DNA of 64,000 bases from NCBI RefSeq assembly GCF_003855155.1, contig NZ_CP034073.1, positions 3,472,001 to 3,536,000 on the forward strand, in the 5' to 3' direction. This document shows positions 40,470 to 50,699 of the stretch, one piece after another; position 1 is the stretch's first letter; each line of letters opens with the position of its first letter. The notes beneath the pieces are model-generated. The model saw only the letters and a list, made by a program, of their open reading frames with translations. It made no database searches and had not been told where the DNA came from. The translations under genes and the position numbers were made by a program. Source of the DNA: Shewanella psychromarinicola (GTDB lineage: Bacteria > Pseudomonadota > Gammaproteobacteria > Enterobacterales > Shewanellaceae).

Positions 40470-41660
40470 TTATAATACTGCCGCAATAGATTTAGCTAAA
40501 TAATCAACATTGGTTTGGCTAATACCGGCAATACTGATCCGGCTTGAGCCGACCATGTACACACTGTATTGCTGTTTAAGTATGGCCACTTGTTCAGGGT
40601 TAACCCCTAAGAATGAAAACATGCCTTTTTGACGGGCGATAAAACTAAAGTCGCGGTCAACACCATTGGCGGCTAATTGTTCAACCAACATAGTTCGGTT
40701 GCCGTTAATACGGTCGCGCATCACTTTGAGCTCAGCTAACCATTGCTGTTTAAGCGCTGGCGAGCCTAAGATGGTTTCAACAATCGCCGCGCCATGGGCA
40801 GGGGGCATTGAGTAAATACAGCGAATAACATATAACATTACCGACAGTGCTACGTTAGCCGTTGTACTGTCTTTAGCGACAATGGAACAGGCGCCAATAC
40901 GCTCACGGTACAAACCAAAGTTTTTTGAGCAAGAGCTGCATAAAATCATGCTTTCTACTGCCGCAGCCATTTGGCGCACGCCGTAGGCATCTTCATCTAC
41001 GCCGTCACCAAAGCCCTGGTAAGCCATGTCAATTAATGGCGTAAAACCTTGCTTAACCGTAACCTTAACCACTTCATCCCATTGATCGGTGCTTAAATCC
41101 ATGCCGCTTGGGTTATGACAACATGCATGAAATAACACCACGTCATCTTTATCTATGGTGTTTAACTTCGCTAGCATTTGATCAAATTTAAGTGTTTTGT
41201 TGTCGTAGTCATAGTATGGATAGGTTTTAACTGTAATGCCTGCGGCTTCAAATAAACCCGTGTGGTTGGCCCATGTTGGGTCGCTTACCCATAACACTGC
41301 GTTAGGATTACAACGCTTAATAAAGTCAGCTGCCACGCGCAGGGCACCAGTTCCGCCTGGCGTTGATACCGTGCGAACGCGATCGGCCAGTAATACACTG
41401 TGGCTGGCACCAAAGGCTAATTCGCCCATGAGTTGATTAAATGGTGCTGAGCCTGTTGGTCCTATGTACACTTTTGTTGTTTCGGTGTCTAAACGGATTT
41501 TTTCGGCAACTTTTACGCAATCTAAAATAGGTGTGTGGCCAACAGGGTCTTTATAAACACCCACACCTAAATCGACTTTATTGGGATGCTTGTCTGCGCG
41601 ATATTGTGTCAATAGGCCTAAAATCGGATCGGCTGGCATCGCGGTTAATGAATTAAACAT
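40470..41660 (-). CDS. Aspartate/aromatic amino acid aminotransferase
   Basis: Class Iα PLP aminotransferase of the AspC/TyrB group. VDLGVGVYKDP at the N-terminus, HACCHNPSGMDL, and CSSCSKNFGLYRERIGA with the Schiff-base lysine are diagnostic; the C-terminus has SRISIAGISQTNVDYLAKSI. Length 396 equals that of E. coli AspC/TyrB. AAGAAGG is placed well before the ATG. AspC and TyrB cannot be separated by reading, so no symbol is given. It makes aspartate, tyrosine or phenylalanine from the keto acids. Confidence 0.92.
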   Translation of the reverse strand: MFNSLTAMPADPILGLLTQYRADKHPNKVDLGVGVYKDPVGHTPILDCVKVAEKIRLDTETTKVYIGPTGSAPFNQLMGELAFGASHSVLLADRVRTVSTPGGTGALRVAADFIKRCNPNAVLWVSDPTWANHTGLFEAAGITVKTYPYYDYDNKTLKFDQMLAKLNTIDKDDVVLFHACCHNPSGMDLSTDQWDEVVKVTVKQGFTPLIDMAYQGFGDGVDEDAYGVRQMAAAVESMILCSSCSKNFGLYRERIGACSIVAKDSTTANVALSVMLYVIRCIYSMPPAHGAAIVETILGSPALKQQWLAELKVMRDRINGNRTMLVEQLAANGVDRDFSFIARQKGMFSFLGVNPEQVAILKQQYSVYMVGSSRISIAGISQTNVDYLAKSIAAVL

Positions 41661-42435
41661 GGATTGACCTTCTTATTTTAAAGTTACACGCATTAGAGCG
41701 AAACAAGATACAGGAACTTGGCTTTAGCATAACGTGAATTATACCAATAAAGAACTGCTAAATCAGCCTTATTAGGTCTTACATTGCTAAGCCCTAATTA
41801 ATCTGGGCAACTAAATCAGACCGTCATTAATGGTCTGAACTGTGCAGATTTGTCGAGAAAAACCTAACTAAAGTTAAAAAATTTCAACTTGAGCATAAAA
41901 GTCACCTAAAACATAAAATAACGGTTGAATCCTTGGCGACAATCAGTAACGTAAGCACTATGAAACATTATGAAGTCGATTACTGAGGTTGTTGAGCTGT
42001 CGAAGCACCTTTACTCCAATAGATGTTGCAGCGTTTGAGGCCATTTTCTATAAGGCGGAGTTTATGACGTGTTGTTCTAGAGGTGTAACGCTAACGCAGT
42101 AAAAAGAAGCCACTGACACAGCCCAAGTTCGGCTAAACGGGCTTGCTTATTTGTAAGCGAGAAGTTTGTAAGCGAGAAGTTTGTTGCAAGGTATTAGCGT
42201 AGAATGACTAAGCATCACACCTTACGCCGCATTCTTATATACGCGCTAACCCGTTTATCCCGAACGAATTGGTCTGCCAAAGATTAAATTGATCCTACCA
42301 AACTGTATCGAAACATTGCCTTTTACATCAGCCTAAGTTCACGAGGTGATGTAAGGCTTATTTTATCCGGTGAAGCCTTTTACTCATCTGTCGGTCTGTA
42401 GACGTTCAATGAGTGCAACACAAAGAAGAGTATTA
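41661..42435. other. Intergenic region upstream of aroA
   Basis: No gene on either strand. A 15-bp unit GTAAGCGAGAAGTTT is repeated exactly in tandem at 42153-42182. Just before it, AGCCC...GGGCT forms a weak hairpin. The aroA leader is at the right end. Confidence 0.5.
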
Positions 42436-43716
42436 ATGAAACAACTGCGTCTTGACCATATTACCCGCATGAATGGCGAAATTAACATTCCTGGCTCAAA
42501 AAGTATTTCAAATCGTGCCTTGCTATTAGCCACGTTGGCCAAAGGCACGACTACGCTAACGAACTTACTCGATTCTGATGATATCCGTTATATGTTGGCG
42601 TCGTTAAAACAACTTGGGGTAAATTATCGTCTATCGAATAACAATACCGTTTGTGAGCTCGAGGGAATGGGATCGCCACTGAATAGTGAACAAGCTCAAA
42701 GCCTGTTTCTTGGTAATGCAGGCACTGCCATGCGTCCGTTGTGTGCGGCATTAACCTTAGGTCATGGCGAATTTACCTTAACCGGTGAGCCTCGAATGGA
42801 AGAACGTCCTATTGGTGATTTAGTTGATGCGTTACGTCAACTTGGCGCCGATGTGACTTATCTTAAAAACGATGGTTTTCCGCCATTAACCATCAAGGCT
42901 AAAGGATTAAACGGCGGTGATGTTGAGATTGCGGGTAACTTATCAAGTCAATTCTTAACTGCGCTACTGATGGTGGCACCACTGACCAAAGACAGTGTGA
43001 ACATTACTATTAAAGGTGAGCTTGTTTCTAAGCCTTATATTGATATTACTATTTCGTTGATGGCCAAGTTTGGTGTCAAGGTGATTAATCATGATTACGC
43101 CCGTTTTGAAATTCCATCAGGACAACAATACGTGTCGCCTGGCAAAGTCTTAGTTGAAGGCGATGCCTCATCGGCGTCTTACTTTTTAGCTGCTGGCGCG
43201 ATCCAAGGTGGTGAAGTTAAAGTAACTGGCGTTGGCCGTTTAAGTATTCAGGGTGATGTTAAGTTTGCCGATGTATTAGCTGAAATGGGCGCAGACATAG
43301 AGTGGGGCGATGATTACATTATTGTCCGTCAATCGACCTTAACGGGTATCGACATGGACATGAACCACATTCCTGATGCGGCGATGACCATTGCAACCGC
43401 AGCCTTGTTTGCTAAAGGCGTTACCTCTATTCGCAACATTTATAACTGGCGCATTAAAGAAACTGATCGTTTAGCCGCCATGGCAACTGAGTTACGTAAA
43501 GTGGGTGCAACGGTTGATGAAGGTCATGATTATATTACCATTACGCCGCCAGCTGTATTAAATACCGCTGCGATTGATACCTATAACGATCATCGTATGG
43601 CGATGTGTTTTTCAATATTGGCCTTTGCCGATTGTGGTATCACCATTAACGATCCAGACTGCACATCAAAAACATTCCCGGATTATTTTGCACAATTTGC
43701 ACAACTGGCAAAATAA
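42436..43716 (+). CDS. aroA: 3-phosphoshikimate 1-carboxyvinyltransferase (EPSP synthase)
   Basis: Sixth step of the shikimate pathway: shikimate-3-phosphate plus PEP to [19 protein letters not shown] binds phosphate and [14 protein letters not shown] and [20 protein letters not shown] are class I signatures; [25 protein letters not shown] and [11 protein letters not shown] lie near the C-terminus. The frame opens at 42370, but the ATG at 42436 (MKQLRLDHI) has AAGAAGAG upstream and gives 426 residues, against 427 in E. coli. It is followed by cmk and rpsA as in relatives. Confidence 0.95.
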   Translation: MKQLRLDHITRMNGEINIPGSKSISNRALLLATLAKGTTTLTNLLDSDDIRYMLASLKQLGVNYRLSNNNTVCELEGMGSPLNSEQAQSLFLGNAGTAMRPLCAALTLGHGEFTLTGEPRMEERPIGDLVDALRQLGADVTYLKNDGFPPLTIKAKGLNGGDVEIAGNLSSQFLTALLMVAPLTKDSVNITIKGELVSKPYIDITISLMAKFGVKVINHDYARFEIPSGQQYVSPGKVLVEGDASSASYFLAAGAIQGGEVKVTGVGRLSIQGDVKFADVLAEMGADIEWGDDYIIVRQSTLTGIDMDMNHIPDAAMTIATAALFAKGVTSIRNIYNWRIKETDRLAAMATELRKVGATVDEGHDYITITPPAVLNTAAIDTYNDHRMAMCFSILAFADCGITINDPDCTSKTFPDYFAQFAQLAK

Positions 43717-43887
43717 CACCACATCGACAGATTAAAACACGGCCTTTAACACCATTAAAGGTCGATCTTGGTTTTAATAACCGAAAATTCATCAGTAATT
43801 AACATTTATTTGTTATACAATTCGCGCGCTTATTTTGATGAACCCTCGTATGTTTTCAGGGAAGATAGATTATTTTCGGAGCAAATT

Positions 43888-44577
43888 ATGTCAGAACGAT
43901 CTCCAGTGATCACAGTTGATGGCCCTAGCGGTGCAGGGAAAGGGACAATATGTCAATTATTGGCACAGCATTTAGGATGGCATTTATTAGACAGTGGTGC
44001 GATTTATCGTGTTTTAGCCTTAGCCGCTATTCATCATGATGTTGAGCTAGAAAACGAAGAAGCACTGACCTTATTGGCTGCACACCTTGATGTCCAATTT
44101 TTAACGGGCAGCCAGACTGATGCCATTAAAGTGGTCCTCGAAGGCGAAGACGTTACCACGACCATTCGCTCACCAGAATGCTCAAATGCTGCCTCTAAAG
44201 TGGCGGCATTACCGCGTGTACGTGAGGCATTATTACGTCGCCAACGGGCATTTTGTGCCGCTCCAGGCTTAGTTGCCGACGGACGCGACATGGGTACCGT
44301 GGTCTTTTCTAAAGCACCAGTAAAAATATTTTTAACTGCGTCTGCTGAAGAACGGGCGCAAAGACGCTATAATCAGTTGCAGGACAAAGGCTTCGATGTT
44401 AAAATCGACCGCCTTTTAGCTGAAATTATCGAGCGAGACGACCGTGATACCAATCGCGCCGCTGCGCCTTTAGTCCCAGCTAATGATGCACTTGTTATTG
44501 ATACAAGCGGCATAGGCATAGAAGATGTATTGAAGCAAGTGCTTGAATACGTTAGACAAAAAATTACTGTCACGTAA
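43888..44577 (+). CDS. cmk: Cytidylate kinase
   Basis: Phosphorylates CMP and dCMP to the diphosphates. The P-loop is [24 protein letters not shown] binds the nucleotide, [10 protein letters not shown] is the CMP-binding block, and [13 protein letters not shown] forms the lid. The start is the ATG at 43888 with GGAG upstream, giving 230 residues; the frame is open to 43768. It stands between aroA and rpsA, the conserved order. Confidence 0.95.
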   Translation: MSERSPVITVDGPSGAGKGTICQLLAQHLGWHLLDSGAIYRVLALAAIHHDVELENEEALTLLAAHLDVQFLTGSQTDAIKVVLEGEDVTTTIRSPECSNAASKVAALPRVREALLRRQRAFCAAPGLVADGRDMGTVVFSKAPVKIFLTASAEERAQRRYNQLQDKGFDVKIDRLLAEIIERDDRDTNRAAAPLVPANDALVIDTSGIGIEDVLKQVLEYVRQKITVT

Positions 44578-44691
44578 CCGAATCCTCGTTTATTGTGCAG
44601 TAGGTGTTTGTGTTAAGGATGACACGAATAATATTACTAGACTCCACATCTAGGATGGATGGTGGTTTTATATAATGAAGTAACCTAAAAC

Positions 44692-46359
44692 ATGACTGAA
44701 TCTTTTGCTGATCTATTTGAACAATCCCTTGAAACTTTAGAGTTCCGTCCAGGTTCTATCGTTCGTGGTACAGTTGTTGCCATTGAAAACGGTATGGTAC
44801 TTGTTGACGCCGGCCTTAAGTCTGAAAGTCCAATCAATGCTGACGAATTCAAAAACGCACAAGGCGTTTTAGAAATTCAAGTTGGTGATGAAGTTGACGT
44901 AGCCCTTGACTCTGTTGAAGATGGCTTTGGTGAGACTCAATTGTCTCGCGAAAAAGCTAAGCGTCATGAAGCTTGGATCGTTCTAGAAAAAGCGTACGAA
45001 GATGCTGAAACTGTAATCGGTATCATCAATGGTAAAGTTAAAGGTGGTTTCACTGTTGAATTAAACGGTATCCGTGCCTTCTTACCAGGTTCTCTAGTTG
45101 ACGTGCGCCCAGTTCGCGACACCGCTCACTTAGAGTACAAAGAATTAGAATTCAAAGTTATCAAGCTTGATCAGAAGCGCAACAACGTTGTTGTTTCTCG
45201 TCGTGCAGTTATCGAATCTGAAAGCAGTGCTGAACGTGATACTCTTCTTGAGAATCTACAAGAAGGTCAAGCTGTTAAAGGTATCGTTAAAAACCTTACT
45301 GACTACGGTGCATTCGTAGACTTGGGTGGTGTTGACGGTCTTTTACATATCACAGATATGGCTTGGAAACGTGTTAAGCACCCATCTGAAATCGTTAATG
45401 TTGGTGACGAAATCAACGTTAAAGTACTTAAATATGACCGTGAGCGTACTCGCGTATCATTAGGTCTTAAGCAACTTGGCGAAGATCCATGGTTAGAAAT
45501 CAGCAAGCGCTACCCAGAAAGCACACGTCTTACTGGTCGCGTAACTAACTTAACTGACTACGGTTGCTTCGTAGAAATCGAAGAAGGCGTTGAAGGTTTA
45601 GTTCACGTTTCTGAAATGGATTGGACTAACAAGAACATTCACCCATCTAAAGTTGTTAACTTAGGTGATGAAGTTGAAGTGTTAGTACTAGACATTGACG
45701 AAGAGCGTCGTCGTATTTCTCTAGGCCTGAAACAGTGTAAAGTTAACCCATGGGATGACTTCGCAACTCGTTACAACAAAGGCGACAAAGTATCTGGTAA
45801 GATCAAGTCAATCACTGACTTCGGTATCTTTATCGGTCTTGACGGTGGAATCGATGGTCTTGTTCACTTATCTGATATTTCTTGGAACGGTACTGGCGAA
45901 GATGCAGTATCTGAATACAAGAAAGGCGACGAAATCCATGCAGTGGTTCTTTCAGTAGACCCAGAGCGTGAGCGCATCAGCTTAGGTGTTAAGCAAACTG
46001 AAGATGATCCATTCAACGCATACTTAGCTGACAAGAAGAAAGGCACCGTAGTTCACGGTACTGTTTCTGCTGTTGACGCAAAAGGTGTTACAGTTGAATT
46101 GGCTGAAACAGTTGAAGGTTATATCCGTGTAGCTGACATCTCTTCAGAACGCATCGAAGATGCATCTACTGTATACTCAGTAGGTAATGCAATCGAAGCT
46201 AAGTTCATGGGTGTAGATCGTAAGAACCGTTCTATCAGCTTATCTATCAAAGCGAAAGATGAAGCTGAACAGAAAGAAGCGATTGCTACTTTGAACAAGC
46301 AAGATGAAGTTGTAATGAGCAGCGCAATGGCTGAAGCTTTCAAAGCGGCTCGTAAGTAA
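44692..46359 (+). CDS. rpsA: 30S ribosomal protein S1
   Basis: A 555-residue S1 protein with six OB-fold S1 repeats, visible as recurring GxVxxxxDYGxFVxL...GLxHxSxM/DxxW patterns (for example [27 protein letters not shown], then TDYGCFVEI and TDFGIFIGL). It binds mRNA leaders and aids initiation on the 30S subunit. Codon use is strongly biased toward the preferred set of a highly expressed gene. The start is the ATG at 44692. A 6-bp hairpin ATGGGG/CCCCAT (46378-46396) lies between rpsA and ihfB. Confidence 0.97.
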   Translation: MTESFADLFEQSLETLEFRPGSIVRGTVVAIENGMVLVDAGLKSESPINADEFKNAQGVLEIQVGDEVDVALDSVEDGFGETQLSREKAKRHEAWIVLEKAYEDAETVIGIINGKVKGGFTVELNGIRAFLPGSLVDVRPVRDTAHLEYKELEFKVIKLDQKRNNVVVSRRAVIESESSAERDTLLENLQEGQAVKGIVKNLTDYGAFVDLGGVDGLLHITDMAWKRVKHPSEIVNVGDEINVKVLKYDRERTRVSLGLKQLGEDPWLEISKRYPESTRLTGRVTNLTDYGCFVEIEEGVEGLVHVSEMDWTNKNIHPSKVVNLGDEVEVLVLDIDEERRRISLGLKQCKVNPWDDFATRYNKGDKVSGKIKSITDFGIFIGLDGGIDGLVHLSDISWNGTGEDAVSEYKKGDEIHAVVLSVDPERERISLGVKQTEDDPFNAYLADKKKGTVVHGTVSAVDAKGVTVELAETVEGYIRVADISSERIEDASTVYSVGNAIEAKFMGVDRKNRSISLSIKAKDEAEQKEAIATLNKQDEVVMSSAMAEAFKAARK

Positions 46360-46436
46360 TCGAAAATCGTCTGTTGTATGGGGAATTCCTCCCCATTAGG
46401 CGACTGTGTTTGGCTTGATAATATGGGATAGCTAAG

Positions 46437-46724
46437 ATGACAAAATCTGAACTTATCGAAAAACTCGCCACTAGGCAGTCGCAACTGTCGGCGAAGGAAG
46501 TGGAAAGTGCAATCAAAGAAATGTTGGAGCAAATGGCAACAACATTAGAAACCGGTGATCGTATAGAAATCCGCGGATTTGGTAGTTTTTCACTTCACTA
46601 TCGTGCACCACGTATGGGTCGTAATCCAAAAACAGGCACCTCTGTTGATTTGGAAGGCAAGTATGTACCGCACTTTAAGCCGGGTAAAGAACTGCGCGAA
46701 CGTGTCGATGTTGTTAATCCTTGA
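46437..46724 (+). CDS. ihfB: Integration host factor subunit beta
   Basis: DNA-bending HU/IHF family protein of 95 residues. It begins [19 protein letters not shown] and has [28 protein letters not shown], the DNA-intercalating beta arm with the key proline. It partners with IhfA. Its place downstream of rpsA is conserved. A strong terminator follows. Confidence 0.96.
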   Translation: MTKSELIEKLATRQSQLSAKEVESAIKEMLEQMATTLETGDRIEIRGFGSFSLHYRAPRMGRNPKTGTSVDLEGKYVPHFKPGKELRERVDVVNP

Positions 46725-46737
46725 TTAATGACTGAAT

Positions 46738-46767
46738 AAAAAGCCTCCTTTTGGAGGCTTTTTTATA
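46738..46767 (+). terminator. Terminator after ihfB
   Basis: AAAAAGCCTCC-TTTT-GGAGGCTTTTTT. Confidence 0.92.
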
Positions 46768-46846
46768 TCTAATGACAGTCAATGCTGGTCAGCCCAGTAA
46801 ATTTCTTGGATAATCATTATATTGATACACCTTCATGGAGAATAGC

Positions 46847-47143
46847 GTGAGATCATTTATTGTTGTTGTACTCGTTGGATTGTTGTTTGTTTTAGCTTTA
46901 TTATTTGGTGCTAAAAATGAACAAGTCGTCACTTTAAGTTACTTTATTGCTGAAGGGCAATATCGTTTGCCTATAGTACTTGCCGTGGTCTTTTTCTGCG
47001 GGTTTATTCTCAGCTGGATATTTGCAAGCTACCACATCATTAAGCTAAAACTTGCGTTGCGTAAAAGTAACAAAGCCCTTAAAAAGTTTACCGCTGTAGA
47101 GGCAACCAGTGTTGCTTTAACGCCTAAGGATCAAGTCGTCTAG
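46847..47143 (+). CDS. lapA: LPS assembly protein LapA (DUF1049)
   Basis: Small inner-membrane protein with two transmembrane segments (IVVVLVGLLFVLALLFG and LPIVLAVVFFCGFILSWIFA) and a cytoplasmic basic tail. It works with LapB in controlling LpxC and LPS synthesis. A GTG at 46847 is preferred: GGAG at 46837-46840 is 6 bases upstream and the resulting start VRSFIVVV suits the family; the ATG at 46835 overlaps that site. Its stop is one base from the lapB ATG. Confidence 0.9.
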   Translation: MRSFIVVVLVGLLFVLALLFGAKNEQVVTLSYFIAEGQYRLPIVLAVVFFCGFILSWIFASYHIIKLKLALRKSNKALKKFTAVEATSVALTPKDQVV

Positions 47144-47144
47144 T

Positions 47145-48305
47145 ATGCTAGAAATCTTGTTCTTGTTATTGCCTATCGCTGCCGGTTACGGATGGTACAT
47201 GGGACGACGCAGTATTCGTCATAGCGATAGCCAGCAGAGTAAAAAATTAAGCCGAGATTATTTTACTGGGTTTAACTTTTTACTGTCTAACGAGTCTGAT
47301 AAAGCGGTTGATTTATTTATCAGCATGCTTGATGTTGACGATGAAACCATCGACACCCATTTATCGTTAGGTTCGTTATTTCGTAAACGGGGTGAAGTAG
47401 ACCGTTCAATACGTATCCATCAGAACTTGATTGCCAGGCCCAGCTTGACCAACGAGCAACGTGACATCGCGATGATGGAGTTAGGTAAAGATTATATGGC
47501 CGCTGGGTTTTATGACCGCGCCGAAGAAATCTTTAGCAACTTAGTCAGTCAAGATGACCACAGTGAAGAATCAGAAACACAACTTCTGTTAATCTACCAA
47601 GTGACTAAAGAGTGGCAAAAGGCCATCGATATCACTAAGCGTCTACCTCGAAAACGCCAACAAGTGCTTAAACACACCACGGCACATTTTTATTGTCAAT
47701 TAGCTGATGAAGCCAATAACGACGCTGACAAAATCAAAAAATTGCACCAAGCGATTAAACAAGACGCTCAATGCGGTCGGGCTTGGTTAACCTTAGCTAA
47801 AATTTATCTTGATGCTGGTCAGTTTGAGTTATGCAAGCAGGCGATCCAACAGCTGAAATTGGCCGATATTGATTTATTTGCTGATGCCGTTTCAATTGCA
47901 AAGCAAGTGTATCGAGACACCCAAGATCCAGAAGGTTTTAACGAACTGCTTGCAGAGGCCATTGCCGACGGCGCAGGTGCCAGTGTGGTTATCGCACTTG
48001 CCGAGCACAAAATAAGCCTTAATCAACATCAAAGTGCTGAAACCATGATGCTCGATAACTTATATCATCATCCGACCATGAAAGGGTTTCAGCATTTAAT
48101 GCAATTGCACATTAAACAAGCTGAAGATGGCCAAGCGAAACAAAGTTTATCTATGCTCGAACAGCTTGTTGAACAACAAATTAAATTCCGTCCTAGTTAC
48201 CGCTGTATTGCCTGCGGTTTCCCCTCTCACGGTTTATATTGGCATTGTCCATCATGTAAACAGTGGGGCAGCATCAAACGGATCAAAGGGCTCGACGGTG
48301 AATAA
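47145..48305 (+). CDS. lapB: LPS assembly protein LapB (YciM)
   Basis: Membrane-anchored TPR protein that steers FtsH toward LpxC and so limits LPS synthesis. The N-terminal helix LEILFLLLPIAAGYGWYMGRR is the anchor. About nine TPR repeats fill residues 60-340. A C-terminal rubredoxin-like zinc site is made by CIACGF and CPSCKQWG. Length 386 against 389 in E. coli. It is coupled to lapA and followed by pyrF. Confidence 0.94.
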   Translation: MLEILFLLLPIAAGYGWYMGRRSIRHSDSQQSKKLSRDYFTGFNFLLSNESDKAVDLFISMLDVDDETIDTHLSLGSLFRKRGEVDRSIRIHQNLIARPSLTNEQRDIAMMELGKDYMAAGFYDRAEEIFSNLVSQDDHSEESETQLLLIYQVTKEWQKAIDITKRLPRKRQQVLKHTTAHFYCQLADEANNDADKIKKLHQAIKQDAQCGRAWLTLAKIYLDAGQFELCKQAIQQLKLADIDLFADAVSIAKQVYRDTQDPEGFNELLAEAIADGAGASVVIALAEHKISLNQHQSAETMMLDNLYHHPTMKGFQHLMQLHIKQAEDGQAKQSLSMLEQLVEQQIKFRPSYRCIACGFPSHGLYWHCPSCKQWGSIKRIKGLDGE

Positions 48306-48373
48306 TTTTATCATTACCATTTAGATACCCTATAATAAAGGCATTAAAATAAGCTATGGCCGCTGGAGTTCCA

Positions 48374-49072
48374 ATGACGAAGAAATCAATTGTAGTCGCC
48401 CTCGATTATCATAATAAAAATGACGCATTGACCTTTATTGATAAACTTGACCCAGATATGTGTCGTCTAAAAATCGGCAAAGAGATGTTTACGTTATTCG
48501 GGCCAGATCTGGTTAACGATATCCATAATCGTAACTTCGATTTATTCCTAGATTTGAAATTCCATGATATTCCCAATACGGTGGCAAAAGCCGTTACCGC
48601 CGCCGCTGATCTAGGCGTGTGGATGACTAACGTGCACGCCAGCGGAGGGCTTGCCATGATGCAGGCCGCTAAACAAGCTTTGGTGCCATTTGGTCAAGAT
48701 GCACCATTGTTGATAGCCGTTACCGTATTAACATCAATGTCAGATGAAGACTTAGTCTTACTTGGCATCAATGTCCCTGTATTTGAACATGTATTGCGCT
48801 TAGCAAAACTGACTCATCAAGCTGAGTTAGATGGGGTTGTGTGCTCCGCTCAAGAAGCTAAATTGCTTAAATCATCATTTGGACAAGACTTTACCTTAGT
48901 GACACCGGGTATTCGTCCCGCAGGCAGTGATACTGGTGATCAACAGCGTGTCATGACGCCACAACAAGCTATTACAGCGGGGTCAGATTATTTGGTGATT
49001 GGTCGACCAATTACTCAAGCTGTGGATCCATTAGCAGCGCTTAAGGCTATTTATCAATCACTGCATGTTTGA
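48374..49072 (+). CDS. pyrF: Orotidine 5'-phosphate decarboxylase
   Basis: Last step of de novo UMP synthesis. The catalytic block [18 protein letters not shown] contains the D-x-K-x2-D charge network. [14 protein letters not shown] starts the barrel; VTPGIRPAG and [12 protein letters not shown] bind the phosphate. The start is the ATG at 48374, 5 bases after GGAG; the frame is open to 48356. Length 232. It lies downstream of lapAB as in E. coli and relatives. Confidence 0.95.
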   Translation: MTKKSIVVALDYHNKNDALTFIDKLDPDMCRLKIGKEMFTLFGPDLVNDIHNRNFDLFLDLKFHDIPNTVAKAVTAAADLGVWMTNVHASGGLAMMQAAKQALVPFGQDAPLLIAVTVLTSMSDEDLVLLGINVPVFEHVLRLAKLTHQAELDGVVCSAQEAKLLKSSFGQDFTLVTPGIRPAGSDTGDQQRVMTPQQAITAGSDYLVIGRPITQAVDPLAALKAIYQSLHV

Positions 49073-49181
49073 TCCGTTCTTGTTGTAAAAGCATCATTGA
49101 AAAAGTTATATTTTCTGTCTATGTCGTCAGCAAAATAGACTTATCTACATCAACAAAAACACACAGAAATAAGGGATGACT

Positions 49182-50024
49182 ATGTCTGATAACACAAGGT
49201 TTGATAACACAAGGTTTGATTACACAGGTAAAAATGTGGTGGTGGTGGGTGGCACCTCTGGCATTAATCTGCAAGTTGCCATTCAATTTGCAAAAGCCGG
49301 CGCGAATGTTGCCGTTGCGAGTCGCAGTCTTGATAAAGTAAACGCTGCGGTTGCGTTACTCAATCAAGCTAATCCCAGAGCGAATCATTTAGGCGTGAGT
49401 TTTGATGTACGTGACAACGATGCGTTAACCATTGGCTTTGATAAAATCGCCGCTACATATGGGCACATTGATGTACTGGTAAGTGGCGCGGCGGGTAATT
49501 TCCCAGCCAGTGCAGCAAAGTTATCTAATAATGGTTTTAAATCAGTTATTGATATTGATTTAATTGGCAGTTTTCAAGTATTAAAACAAGCCTATCCACT
49601 GTTATCACGTCCCAACGGCAGCATTATTCAAATTTCAGCCCCGCAAGCGTATATCGCGATGCCGTTGCAAGTGCATGTTTGCGCCGCCAAAGCCGGAGTC
49701 GATATGCTAACCCGCACATTAGCGCTAGAGTGGGGAGTTGAAGGGATCAGGATTAATTCTATTGTACCTGGCCCCATTGAAGATACCGAAGGCTTTAACC
49801 GTTTAGCGCCCAGTGATGAATTACAACAACGGGTCGCTAATAGTGTGCCGTTAAAACGCAATGGCAAAGGCCAAGATATTGCCAATGCGGCCTTATTCCT
49901 GGCATCTGACATGGCATCATACATCACAGGTGTCGTGTTGCCTGTTGATGGTGGTTGGTCATTAGGTGGCGCCAGCACTGCTATGACTGAGTTAGGTGAC
50001 ATGGCCGCAAAGCAAGGTTTATAA
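49182..50024 (+). CDS. SDR oxidoreductase, 2,4-dienoyl-CoA reductase-like
   Basis: Rossmann-fold short-chain dehydrogenase. VVVGGTSGIN binds NADP(H), SGAAGNFPAS holds the Asn, and SAPQAY...LQVHVCAAKAGVD replaces the classical YxxxK with VxxxK; the QVH-x-AAKAGVD pattern is that of peroxisomal-type DECR enzymes, so a role on unsaturated acyl-CoA is likely. The ATG at 49182 has AAGGG 6 bases upstream. The N-terminus contains an in-frame duplication, DNTRFDNTRFDYTG. Length 280. It is near pyrF but has its own leader of about 110 bp. Confidence 0.85.
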   Translation: MSDNTRFDNTRFDYTGKNVVVVGGTSGINLQVAIQFAKAGANVAVASRSLDKVNAAVALLNQANPRANHLGVSFDVRDNDALTIGFDKIAATYGHIDVLVSGAAGNFPASAAKLSNNGFKSVIDIDLIGSFQVLKQAYPLLSRPNGSIIQISAPQAYIAMPLQVHVCAAKAGVDMLTRTLALEWGVEGIRINSIVPGPIEDTEGFNRLAPSDELQQRVANSVPLKRNGKGQDIANAALFLASDMASYITGVVLPVDGGWSLGGASTAMTELGDMAAKQGL

Positions 50025-50051
50025 AACTCAACAAAATTAAAGGTAAATAAC

Positions 50052-50603
50052 ATGGCCAATGCATTACAAGATCAATTGCTTAAAGCAGGTCTTGCCAGTA
50101 AACAAAAAGTTCGTGACGTAAAAACTCAAAAAAAGCGTAATAAAAAATCAAAGATAGATGATGGTAGCGATGCATTAAAGCAACAAATCGCCGAGCAAAA
50201 AAATGCTCAAAACCTCAAAGACAAAGCCTTAAATGAGCAGCGTTTTGCTGAGGCATCTGAAAAAGGTCAAGTACGAGGATTGATCACTGAGTTTTCTAAA
50301 TTCGCTATTACTGTGGGCAAAGATGCCGAGATTAAGTTTAACTTCACCTTAGAAAACAAGATCTATTCCGTTTATATTACCGATAAAATTCAAGCTGATT
50401 TACTTAACGGCACCTTGGGCATTGTCCGTCATGAAGAAAAAAGCTACATAGTGCCGCATAAACTGGCAGAACGAGTCAAGTTACTGGTACCACAATGGTG
50501 TGGCTATTTATGGGATAAAGCCGCTAAAGATTCAGTAGAGCAGGTGAGTGATGCCGACGATCCTTATGCTAACTACGCCATCCCTGATGATTTAATGTGG
50601 TAA
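50052..50603 (+). CDS. yaiL: DUF2058 (YaiL-like) protein
   Basis: A 183-residue cytosolic protein. The N-terminal half is charged and probably coiled (LQDQLLKAGLASKQKVRDVKTQKKRNKKSK); the C-terminal half is a compact domain (FNFTLENKIYSVYITDKIQADLLNGTLGIVRHEEKSYIVP). Family function is unclear; polynucleotide association has been proposed for YaiL. It starts 28 bases after the SDR stop with AAAGG before the ATG, so the two are probably co-transcribed. It is the last native gene before the foreign block. Confidence 0.85.
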   Translation: MANALQDQLLKAGLASKQKVRDVKTQKKRNKKSKIDDGSDALKQQIAEQKNAQNLKDKALNEQRFAEASEKGQVRGLITEFSKFAITVGKDAEIKFNFTLENKIYSVYITDKIQADLLNGTLGIVRHEEKSYIVPHKLAERVKLLVPQWCGYLWDKAAKDSVEQVSDADDPYANYAIPDDLMW

Positions 50604-50662
50604 GCATTATCCCCAAGACTCCTTAACATGCTTGTTTCAGAGCTCCCATAGGGTAACTTAAC

Positions 50663-50699
50663 AAGGCAGTGATTAAAGAGAATGGTTACTGCCTTTTTA
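50663..50699 (+). terminator. Terminator after DUF2058 gene
   Basis: AAGGCAGT (50663-50670) / ACTGCCTT (50688-50695) followed by T-run. Confidence 0.75.
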
